Source of the DNA: Xylophilus sp. GW821-FHT01B05
GTDB lineage: Bacteria > Pseudomonadota > Gammaproteobacteria > Burkholderiales > Burkholderiaceae_C
NCBI GenBank assembly: GCA_038961845.1
Contig: CP152408.1
Span: 5,394,001 to 5,458,000 of the forward strand
Direction: 5' to 3'
DNA: 64,000 nucleotides
Of the stretch, positions 8,644 to 16,767 are shown piece after piece. The notes under the pieces are model-generated. The model did no database searches. It had not been told where the DNA came from and saw only the letters and a list, made by a program, of their open reading frames with translations. How positions within the stretch are numbered: the stretch's first letter is position 1; each line of letters begins with the position of its first letter. The position numbers and the translations under genes are program-made.

Positions 8644-11304
8644 CTACCAGGCGGGGCGGCTGACGTTCGATTCCGGCAGGTTGGGTGCGGCAGGTCGTGC
8701 AGCAGGCGGGGGCGATACCACCGGTGCGGGGGCAGCGCCGCCCCGGCGCAGGTAGGCAAACGGGTTGTTGTCTGCGGGTGTGGCAGGCGCGGTCGGCGCC
8801 TGGGCCGCAGGCGCTTCCTGCGCCCGCACCATGCCAAGCGCCTGGCGCAGCAGCGCCACGGCCTCGCCGTTCTTGCCTTGTACGCGGTAGAGGCGTCCCA
8901 ACGCCGCCACCACGTCCGGGTTCTGCGGCTGGAGCTGCCGGGCCCGCAGCAAGGCCTGTTCAGCATAGGCGTAGTCGCGCCGGGCGGTGGCCAGAATGCC
9001 GGCGGCCATGAGCGCGCCCGCATCGTCCGGGTTGCGCGCCAGCACCTGCCGGTATAGGCGCGCAGCCTCCTGAGGCTGTCCGGCGTCGGCATGCAGGCGC
9101 GCCAGGGCGCTGAGCAGGGCCGGGTCGTCCGGTGCCTGTGCCAGCAGCGGGGCCAGCAGGTCATAGGCGGATGCCAGATCCCCTTGCTTGCGCAGCGTCT
9201 CGACCTGGCGCGACACATGGATCCGGCGAATGCTGTCGTAGTGCGCGCGGTCCGGCGGTGCGAGGTTTTCACGCTGCAGTTCCCGCAACAACCCCGCCAG
9301 TTCAGCGTCCTGGCCGGTACGCAGCAACAGGTCGGCGTACTGCAGGCGCACCGCCAGCGAGCCACCGTTGCCCGACATGGCGGACCGCAGCAGCACCCGC
9401 GCACGCGGCGTGTCGCCGATGTCCATATAGGACTGGACCACCAGGCCCAGCAGGTCGGCATCCGCGCTGGCATCGAGCCGGGCTTCGGCCTGGGCCAGTG
9501 GGGCCCTGGCCTCTTGCGCGCGGCCAGCCCGGGCCAGGGCCACGGCGGCATCGACCTGCGCATTCACGCCCGCACGGGTGTACAGAGCCCGCATCGGCGG
9601 TGTCCGGCTTGCCGCCGGAATCCGCTCCATCAGAGCGGATGCACCGTCCCAGTCCTTCAATTCCGCCAGCAGCAGGGCGTTGGGGTAGAGCACCTCCGGG
9701 TCTTCCGGGCGGCGCTGCAGCAGGGCATCCATCACGCCGCGCGCATCGGCGCCGGAGCCGGCCTTCAGGTACATGCGCGCCAGGTCCAGCCGGGTCCACG
9801 CATCGTCTGGCGACAGGCTGATCGCAGCCTCCAGCTTGGCGCGGGCAAGCGCGGCGTCGCCTTCCGCCAGGGCGGCGCGGTATTCAGCCAGGCTCTGCTC
9901 GGCGCGCAGCTTGCGTACGTCGATGCGGGCCTGCTGCTCGGGGTTCAGGCCATCGATCATTTTCAGGGCTTCGGCGCTGCGGCCGGCCGCAGCCAAGGCG
10001 CCGACAAGTCCGCGCAAGGCGTCGAGGCTGTCGGGTTGGCGCGCCAGCACGCTGCGGTAGACACGCTCGGCGTCTGCGGTTTGCTTGAGTTCGGAGAAGA
10101 CCCCGCCCAGCGCGTTCTCTGCGGTCGGCTCCTGCGGATCGATCTGCACCGCCTGTTCGAGTTTCTGTCGCGCATCGTCCAGGCGCCCGGCGCTGCGCGC
10201 TGCGCTTGCCTGCGCCACCAGGTCCCAGTAGCTGGCACTGTCCAGGGATTGCTTCCAGCGGTCTGCGCCGCCCTGCCGCGATGCCTCGGCCAGGAGCTCG
10301 CGCGCCGCCGCGAACTTTTCCTGGCGCAGCCGCACCAGGCCCATGCCGCCAAGCGCCGAGTCGCTGCGGGCTTTCAATTTCAGCGCGGACTGGAACTCGG
10401 TCTCGGCGCGCGCGATGTCAGCCGCATCCAGCGCCGCGAAGCCCGCGCTGATGTGGGCAGAGAAGGGGTCCAGGCGCACGGTGCTGCTGCCAGCAGCCCC
10501 CGGCTTTGGCTTGGTAGTCAACTGGGCGCGTATCTCCGTGTCGTCCGGGTTCGCCTTCAGGTATTCCTGGAAGAAAGGCACCAGGCTGGCGGGCGGCGGC
10601 GCGCCCATCCAGGCCAGCGCCGATCGCAAATGCTCGGTCGCATCACCGCCGACGTCCGCACGGCGGGACAAGACCACCAGGCCGCGCAAGCCCTCCAGGC
10701 GGGTCTTCTGCCTCAGCGTTCGCAGATTGGCCAGTTCCAGCTGGATATGCGGGTCGCCGGGAGCAATCCTGCGCAGGCGCTCGAGCCCTGCGATGGCATC
10801 TTCCCAGCCGGCGGCCGAATAGCCGAGCACCGTGTAGTACTCCAGCGCCACCTTGCCCTGCGGCAAGCGGTGGTTGAACAGGCTGCGGTACTTGGCAATG
10901 GCGGCGTCGAACTTCTGCTCGCGCAGCAGGATGCGCGCCTGGTCGAGTTCGGCCACGGCGTGGTCGCTGGCGAAACTGATGTCCTGCTCCAGCTGCAATG
11001 CCGCCTGGCTGTCCGGATGGGCCTTGCTCAGCCGCACCAGATAGGCCTTGGCAGCGTCGAGCTTCTTGGCCCTGATGGCCAGTTCCCCGAGGCTGGCCAG
11101 GGCTTGCGGATGCCCGGGACTGACCAGCAGCAGCTTCTCCCACGCCTCGGTGGCGCGCTCGATATTGCGCGACTGCCAGTACTGCCCTTGCTCGACCAGC
11201 GCTTTTTCGGCATCGCTCTGGCTCTGGGCCAGGCCGGCACCGTGGGCCGACAACAGCAGGGCGGCCACGGCTGCGGCAATCAACGGGTGCTTGTGGCGCG
11301 GCAT
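8644..11304 (-). CDS. bcsC: Cellulose export TPR scaffold: N-terminal half of BcsC as a separate protein
   Basis: 886 residues with a Sec signal (MPRHKHPLIAAAVAALLLSA...). The mature part is an array of tetratricopeptide repeats starting with the BcsC-type motif (QGQYWQSRN.ERATEAWEKLL) and continuing to about residue 830, then a proline/alanine-rich tail ending in RPAW. There is no C-terminal beta-barrel: the protein stops where the linker to the barrel would be in normal BcsC (about 1150-1350 residues). The barrel is encoded two genes upstream (12523-14352). The start overlaps bcsZ by 25 bp. Likely role: periplasmic scaffold guiding the glucan chain, comparable to AlgK in alginate export. 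Confidence 0.85.
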   Translation of the reverse strand: MPRHKHPLIAAAVAALLLSAHGAGLAQSQSDAEKALVEQGQYWQSRNIERATEAWEKLLLVSPGHPQALASLGELAIRAKKLDAAKAYLVRLSKAHPDSQAALQLEQDISFASDHAVAELDQARILLREQKFDAAIAKYRSLFNHRLPQGKVALEYYTVLGYSAAGWEDAIAGLERLRRIAPGDPHIQLELANLRTLRQKTRLEGLRGLVVLSRRADVGGDATEHLRSALAWMGAPPPASLVPFFQEYLKANPDDTEIRAQLTTKPKPGAAGSSTVRLDPFSAHISAGFAALDAADIARAETEFQSALKLKARSDSALGGMGLVRLRQEKFAAARELLAEASRQGGADRWKQSLDSASYWDLVAQASAARSAGRLDDARQKLEQAVQIDPQEPTAENALGGVFSELKQTADAERVYRSVLARQPDSLDALRGLVGALAAAGRSAEALKMIDGLNPEQQARIDVRKLRAEQSLAEYRAALAEGDAALARAKLEAAISLSPDDAWTRLDLARMYLKAGSGADARGVMDALLQRRPEDPEVLYPNALLLAELKDWDGASALMERIPAASRTPPMRALYTRAGVNAQVDAAVALARAGRAQEARAPLAQAEARLDASADADLLGLVVQSYMDIGDTPRARVLLRSAMSGNGGSLAVRLQYADLLLRTGQDAELAGLLRELQRENLAPPDRAHYDSIRRIHVSRQVETLRKQGDLASAYDLLAPLLAQAPDDPALLSALARLHADAGQPQEAARLYRQVLARNPDDAGALMAAGILATARRDYAYAEQALLRARQLQPQNPDVVAALGRLYRVQGKNGEAVALLRQALGMVRAQEAPAAQAPTAPATPADNNPFAYLRRGGAAPAPVVSPPPAARPAAPNLPESNVSRPAW

Positions 11305-12533
11305 GAGGTTTCCCAGGCGGGTTCGAGTGCCCCGGTGCGGCCAAAGCGGTAGCGGCCCTCCAGCCAGCCCAGGCCGAAAAGCGTCAAGACCAGGTCGTAG
11401 TAAGGAGGCTGCTTGTCCTTTGCGTTCTGCGGCGCCAGCACCTGCAACAGGCCGTCGGCGACGCGCTGCTGCTGCTTTGCCAGGGCCGCGCCATTGCCGG
11501 TAGCCTGCAGGTACGGCAGCAAGGCTGCGGAGAATCCGAAAGGTCCGACGCCACGCGTCTTGCCAGAAGAAACGCTGACGAATTCAGGCGGCACGCCAGC
11601 GGCGGAGGTCGCAACGGACATGCCACGGACGAGGCCGAGCAGGTCGGATGCCAGCGGGTCGGAGCGCGGCACCATGCCGGCCCACATGTAGGTGCGGATG
11701 GCATCGTAGCTGCCGACATCCGCCTTGGTGGGGTGGGGGCCGAAGCGGCCCTGCCCCTGCGCATCGACCGTATAGGCCACCCAGTCGGCGACGAAACCGT
11801 CTGGCGGCGTCGTCTGCCGCAGCAGGGTCAGGGTGTTGTCCGCGATCCGGCGCCACGGGCCGCGCGGCGCAGCCACGGCCAAGCGCCGCAGTACCGGCAA
11901 TGGCTGGTAGCTGGCATTGAACTGCCAGCTCCGGCGCTTGGCCTCGTTCTGGCCCTCTTCGTGCACGAAGCCGCGCTCACCCGGCAACAGCATGGCGCCC
12001 AGGCCGGGCACCTCGGCGACTTCCCTGCGTTCGACCTCGGCCAGCAGCAGGCCGGCATCGCGCTCGTAATCGGGCCGCCGCCACAGGCGCGCGGCTTCCA
12101 GCAGGCTGTAGATGATCCACAAGTCTGCGTCCGAGGCCGAGTTGTCGTCCTGCACACGCCAGCCGCCATCCGACGCCAGGCCCCAGAACCAGGCAGGCAG
12201 ATGGCCTTCCACCCGCCCGCCCAGCAGGTTGTCGACGGTCCAGCGCCAGAGCAACTCGAAGCGGTCCCTGTCGTTGGCGACCAGGGCGAAAAACATGCCG
12301 TAGGACTGCCCCTCGGAGGAGCTGTGCTTTTGCGGCGTGCTGGCGTCCAGCACACGGCCGTCCGGTTGGACGAAATACTGCACAAAGGCCTGCCACAGGG
12401 GCCAGCCCGGCTCAGGGCACGGGCGCGCCGCTGCCGCTCCGGCGCGCAGGGGCCCTTGCGCCAGCAGCGTGCCCAGCAGCAGGCGCAGGCAGGTACGCCG
12501 GGATGCGGCGGGATGCAAGGGATCAGTTCGCAT
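11280..12533 (-). CDS. bcsZ: Periplasmic endo-1,4-beta-glucanase BcsZ (GH8)
   Basis: 417 residues; signal region RTCLRLLLGTLLAQGPLRAGA. GH8 features: SSSEGQSYGMFFALVANDRD (acid catalyst Glu), DNSASDADLWIIYSLLEA (Asp), and KADVGSYDAIRTYMWAGM (catalytic Asp region). BcsZ trims glucan chains in the periplasm and is needed for normal cellulose export. It sits between the two halves of BcsC. Overlaps of 11 bp with the upstream gene and 25 bp with the downstream gene argue for tight operon coupling. Confidence 0.92.
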   Translation of the reverse strand: MRTDPLHPAASRRTCLRLLLGTLLAQGPLRAGAAAARPCPEPGWPLWQAFVQYFVQPDGRVLDASTPQKHSSSEGQSYGMFFALVANDRDRFELLWRWTVDNLLGGRVEGHLPAWFWGLASDGGWRVQDDNSASDADLWIIYSLLEAARLWRRPDYERDAGLLLAEVERREVAEVPGLGAMLLPGERGFVHEEGQNEAKRRSWQFNASYQPLPVLRRLAVAAPRGPWRRIADNTLTLLRQTTPPDGFVADWVAYTVDAQGQGRFGPHPTKADVGSYDAIRTYMWAGMVPRSDPLASDLLGLVRGMSVATSAAGVPPEFVSVSSGKTRGVGPFGFSAALLPYLQATGNGAALAKQQQRVADGLLQVLAPQNAKDKQPPYYDLVLTLFGLGWLEGRYRFGRTGALEPAWETSCRATSTR

Positions 12534-14352
12534 AGGGCGACCGCACGGTATTGACCGGCATGGCCTGCGGGCCGGTCACGGCCCCGAAGGCGTAACGCAG
12601 GTACACGTTGGTGTTGAACTGCCGGTAATCGCGTGCGTTGTCGATCGCCAGGCGGCCACCGAGGAACCACTGAGGCTGGAGCTGGTATTCGAGCGCCACG
12701 CCCAGGTTGTAGCCCAGGCCGGTCTTGCTCTGGCCCGGATAGAAGGCCGCCGTGGTGGTCTGCAGGCTGGGATTGAGCGGGAAGAAAGGCGCACTGTCGG
12801 TGCGCATGTGCTGCACGCCCAGTGAACCGTTGAGCCGATAGGACAGCTGGCTGGTGCGCGCCCGCCACTCCACCGGCACGGCCAGCGAGACAAACTGCTG
12901 CGGGCTGAAATAGCCGCCGTTGCCGTAGGTGAAGAAGCTCAGGTTCTTGTCGAAGCCCAGAGCGGTCAGCGCCAGCCCGACGGTCAGGCCCGAGTCCTCG
13001 GTGCGCAGGATGCGCCAGTAGCTGCCGGCACCCAGTTCGGCGCGGCTGTTGGACTCCACCTGGTGGCCGGTGAGGCGGTGCAGCGAGCCGTAGCCGTAGA
13101 GCCCATAGCTGCCCTCGTCCAGGTTGGCCTCCAGCCGGCCGCCGGTGGCGGACACACCGCCCCAGGCGGTGCCGGTGCGATCGTCGCGCGCGCCTGCGAA
13201 GGACAGCACGCTGTCGGTCACCGGCCGGCGCGACAGGCCGATGCTGAAGGAGAACGCGTCGCTGACCGGCAGGCGGTACTTGATGCCCGCGTTCACATCG
13301 GTGTAACGGAATCCCAAGGGAGTCGTACCAAGGTCGGCCTGCAGATTGCCAGACTCCCAGCCCACGCCCAGGCCCACGCCGGAAGCATTCTGCGACCCTG
13401 CGGAGACACCGGGCAAGGCGCCCGCCAGCAGGGGACCACCGCCAAAGTTGCTGATGGTGTTGATGCCCGTCGCCGGCGTGCCGCTGCTCAGGATCACCGG
13501 GGTGACATTGATGGTGGCCTTGCCGTCGCCGAAGTCGAAGCGCAGCGAGATGGGGATTTCGGTATCGGTGAGCTGGCTCATGCCCTTCTCACCCTGACGC
13601 GAACGCACCACGGTGCCCACCGACAGAGTGGCGATGCGCTCACGCTCAATCGCGTCGATTTCTTCCTCCAGGCCGCGCGCCTTCGCCTGTGCCTCGGTGC
13701 CTCCCGCAGCGGTACCGGCGGCCACGGGTGCTGCTGGCGTCGGGCCCGACGCCTGCGCGAAGCTGCGTTCCGGGGCCGGGGCTGGCGCAGGGACATAGCC
13801 CAGTGCCGGCGAGGAAGCGAGCGGCGGCGGAGTGTCGGATATGTCGTCCTGGACCCTGCCTGTCAGGGGTGGCGGAGGGAACACTGCAGCGACCGCATTC
13901 GGCGACACGCCGTGCCGGCGAGCGATCTCGTTCAAGCGTCCGCGCACCGCTGCATCGCGCGGGCGCACACGCAGGAAGGCCTGAAACAGGGGAATGTCGG
14001 ATGCCTGTCCATCGGTCCAGGCCAGGGCGTCACGCCAGCTCTCGATGGCCGCAGCCCCTACCTCGCGGTCGCCCGCCAACAGGGAGATCTGCACGATGCC
14101 GCTGCGCAGCGTGGACGCGCGTGTCATCTCGTGCTGGGCCAGGGCCAGGCGTGCGTGAACGTCGGCCGGCGCGTCCAGCACGCGTTGCTCCAGATAGCGG
14201 CGCGTGGACTCCCACGCCGACGGCACGTCTTCCGGCAATTGCCGCGCGCGCGGGCCAGGCATGGCGTCACCGCCGCCGCCGACAGCAGCCATCGAAGGCA
14301 CATTCAGCGCCATCAGGAGAATCAGAACAAGGGGCTTGGTACGTGGATACAT
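12523..14352 (-). CDS. bcsC: Cellulose export outer-membrane porin: C-terminal barrel domain of BcsC as a separate protein
   Basis: 609 residues with its own signal peptide (MYPRTKPLVLILLMALNVPS...). Residues about 40-150 are helical and could hold one or two degenerate TPR-like units; about 155-235 is a Pro/Ala linker with a short coiled segment (AKARGLEEEIDAIERERI). From about 240 on the protein matches the BcsC C-terminal barrel: SRQGEKGMSQLTDTEIPISL, FDFGDGKATINVTPV, alternating strands, and a terminal segment NTNVYLRYAFG. In ordinary bcs operons this domain is fused behind the TPR array; here the TPR part is a separate downstream gene. GGGAGA precedes the ATG. Confidence 0.88.
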   Translation of the reverse strand: MYPRTKPLVLILLMALNVPSMAAVGGGGDAMPGPRARQLPEDVPSAWESTRRYLEQRVLDAPADVHARLALAQHEMTRASTLRSGIVQISLLAGDREVGAAAIESWRDALAWTDGQASDIPLFQAFLRVRPRDAAVRGRLNEIARRHGVSPNAVAAVFPPPPLTGRVQDDISDTPPPLASSPALGYVPAPAPAPERSFAQASGPTPAAPVAAGTAAGGTEAQAKARGLEEEIDAIERERIATLSVGTVVRSRQGEKGMSQLTDTEIPISLRFDFGDGKATINVTPVILSSGTPATGINTISNFGGGPLLAGALPGVSAGSQNASGVGLGVGWESGNLQADLGTTPLGFRYTDVNAGIKYRLPVSDAFSFSIGLSRRPVTDSVLSFAGARDDRTGTAWGGVSATGGRLEANLDEGSYGLYGYGSLHRLTGHQVESNSRAELGAGSYWRILRTEDSGLTVGLALTALGFDKNLSFFTYGNGGYFSPQQFVSLAVPVEWRARTSQLSYRLNGSLGVQHMRTDSAPFFPLNPSLQTTTAAFYPGQSKTGLGYNLGVALEYQLQPQWFLGGRLAIDNARDYRQFNTNVYLRYAFGAVTGPQAMPVNTVRSPYAN

Positions 14353-14451
14353 GGTCTCTCCCGGAACAGGCGCGAATGGCGCAGGCCCGTTGGCCAGGGA
14401 TCAGGGGACCGGGCCAACCGGCTCCTCGAAGGGCGCGGGCTCATGTCGTTC

Positions 14452-16767
14452 TCAAGCATTCGAGCGCAGGCGCAGGCGCGCCCGGGCACGCAGCGCCAAG
14501 TACATCACCACGGCCAGCAACGCCGCGGCGACCAGGCCCACCACCACCAGCACCAGGGGATGCCGCGAAAGGAACCACTGGATCCAGGTCAGCGGGTCGA
14601 GCCGGCCGACATGGTAGGTCTGCTCAGACACCAGGCTGGACACCTGCTGCCCACGCACGACGACCGCACTGCCGTGCACATGCTTGAGCAGATCCTGGTC
14701 GAGCAATGCATTGACCGCGCCGTCCAGCGCCTCAGGTTGGTCGGCCGACACCATCACCACACTGCGCCCGCCCGACAAGGGCGACTCGAAGCCGCTGATG
14801 ACCGCTTGCGGGCCACTGCCGGTGTAGCTCAATTCTTCGCGCCGGTCGACCGGCTGCTCCTGCTGGCGCCCGTCCCACCAACCGAGCACCCGGTAGGCCA
14901 GATCGGACAGCGGGAAGCGGCGCGCCGTGGGCGTGACAGCCGCGGGAAGATCGCGCTCCCAACGCTGCAGCAAGGGCTGGTCGGCACCGGAGGAGATGAC
15001 CAGCAGGTCCTTGCCGGACACCTTCTCGACCAGCGAGGCCGGGGTGACCAGCACGCCCGTCGCGGGATACCCTGAGGAGCGGCCCATCAGGCCCATCAGG
15101 TTCAGGTAGGCCGACCATTCCGGCAGGTCGCCCTTGTCCGGCATGACAACGGCGGTTTCCGAAAGATCGGCCATCCGCGTGAAAGGAAAGCCGCTGTTGC
15201 CGAAGGCGGCAAGGTCGGGCATGGCCAGAAAATGCGAAAAGCCCGAGATGTCGATGGTCGAATCGGCGTCGATGGCGCCCCTGACGTTGTCGAGCATCAC
15301 GTCCTTGCAGAAGCCCTGCTTGACGTAGTCGTAGTAGTAATGGAACTGCAGTTGCGACTGGGCCGGCAGCAGGAACAGCGGCACCCGCAGGCGCTCATGC
15401 GCCATGACCGTGCCGTCTTCCGGCGTGGGCAGCAGCGCATCGATCACGCTGGGGCTATCGTGGTTCGCCGCGCGCAGCGGGTAGGCGCGCAGGTACTGGT
15501 CATTGACATTGATGTTGAGCGTCGACTTGTCAGCCGTGGGCCGCGGGGTATAGCGGTAGCGCAGATCCACCGGGATGCCTTTTTCTCGCCAGGCGAACAG
15601 ATCCGGCGGCGCGCGGAAATTGATACGCACCGTGTCCGGTGTGTAGCCCGAGACATTGAGCGCGCGCTGGTCGGCGATCTCGCCGAAGCGCACCGGCCGG
15701 TCGCTGCGCAGCCAGGCGGGCGCGTCGTAGGGCTTGCGTGCCTCGATTTCTTTCATGCCCGTAACGGTGGCCATGCGGCCCGACAGCGCGGGCCCGCCAA
15801 CCGCCAGCGCGGTAGCGGCGGTCCGGAGTTCGGCCGCGTCGCGCCCCATGACGACGAGCAGCTTGGACACCGGGTCGTTCGGATTGGTGACCATGGCCAG
15901 GGTCGGGCCGGCCGGCGCAGGCAGGTCCACACCTGGCAGGCCGTCGCTGCCGACCACGAACACCACTGCCGAGCCGCTGGCGGGCAGCGTGCCGATGGCG
16001 GCGGGGAACTTGGCACCGCGGTAGCCCGCCAGTGCACCGAACCAGGAAGACACCGCCCCCGCCGCCTCAAGTGTGGATGGCACCGGAGGCGCCATGAAGA
16101 TGAAGGGCAGGTTCAGCGAACGCACGTCGCGGCGATCGAACAACGGGCCGGGCAGCAGTGCGAGGTCGTCCGGCAGGGCGACCGGCGTGACGTCGAGTGT
16201 GATGCTGCTCTGGTTGCTGATACTGGTCCAGAGGCTGGAATGCAATGGGTCTTCGCACTCGAGCGTGTAGTGGCCGATCAGCTCAAGGTCGATGCGATTG
16301 AAGTCAGTGATCAGGCGCGGCGGAATGGCGATGTCCTGCTCCAGATCCGTGCCGGCCTGTTCGCGGGGCACTGCAATCGTGCCGGCGACCTCGCCGTTCA
16401 CCCGCACGTTGATGTGCGAGATGTTGGACAGCAGCGCTGGCGAGTACGCGTACTTGAGCTTGAGCTTGGCGCCCACCACCACCTCGTCGGCACGGACGCT
16501 GAATGGCACACCGCCCAAGCCCTGCACGCCGCGCAATTGCAGCGGGTAGGTGGCACCCAGCTGCTTGAACGACATGCTGTAGCTACGGACGGCGGCAGCG
16601 GGCGCCGTGGCTGGCACGCCAGGCAGCACGGCGGCAGCCGGGGCCGAGACCTTTGCCGCCTCGCTGGCCGCAGCGAATGCCAACATTGCCAGCGCGACGG
16701 CGGCCGACAGCACGCTGCGCGATCTCGCCATGCGTGTTCCCTGGCCTGCAGTTGTCATTGTTTTCAT
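14452..16767 (-). CDS. bcsB: Cellulose synthase regulatory subunit BcsB
   Basis: About 770 residues. Signal peptide MARSRSVLSAAVALAMLAFA, periplasmic jelly-roll and flavodoxin-like domains (YSMSFKQLGATYPLQLRGV, HYTLECEDPLHSSLW, FCKDVMLDNVRGAID), and one C-terminal membrane helix (HPLVLVVVGLVAAALLAVVM) that packs on BcsA. The ATG at 16767 overlaps the bcsA stop (ATGA); an alternative ATG at 16731 has a good GGGA ribosome site and would start exactly at the signal peptide. A 99-bp gap separates it from the barrel gene, which has its own good ribosome site. Confidence 0.93.
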   Translation of the reverse strand: MKTMTTAGQGTRMARSRSVLSAAVALAMLAFAAASEAAKVSAPAAAVLPGVPATAPAAAVRSYSMSFKQLGATYPLQLRGVQGLGGVPFSVRADEVVVGAKLKLKYAYSPALLSNISHINVRVNGEVAGTIAVPREQAGTDLEQDIAIPPRLITDFNRIDLELIGHYTLECEDPLHSSLWTSISNQSSITLDVTPVALPDDLALLPGPLFDRRDVRSLNLPFIFMAPPVPSTLEAAGAVSSWFGALAGYRGAKFPAAIGTLPASGSAVVFVVGSDGLPGVDLPAPAGPTLAMVTNPNDPVSKLLVVMGRDAAELRTAATALAVGGPALSGRMATVTGMKEIEARKPYDAPAWLRSDRPVRFGEIADQRALNVSGYTPDTVRINFRAPPDLFAWREKGIPVDLRYRYTPRPTADKSTLNINVNDQYLRAYPLRAANHDSPSVIDALLPTPEDGTVMAHERLRVPLFLLPAQSQLQFHYYYDYVKQGFCKDVMLDNVRGAIDADSTIDISGFSHFLAMPDLAAFGNSGFPFTRMADLSETAVVMPDKGDLPEWSAYLNLMGLMGRSSGYPATGVLVTPASLVEKVSGKDLLVISSGADQPLLQRWERDLPAAVTPTARRFPLSDLAYRVLGWWDGRQQEQPVDRREELSYTGSGPQAVISGFESPLSGGRSVVMVSADQPEALDGAVNALLDQDLLKHVHGSAVVVRGQQVSSLVSEQTYHVGRLDPLTWIQWFLSRHPLVLVVVGLVAAALLAVVMYLALRARARLRLRSNA

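Noticed and set aside
9091..11352. 753-residue plus-strand frame opposite the TPR gene
   Set aside because: Antisense to a TPR protein with signal peptide and repeats; its own product has no recognisable domain.
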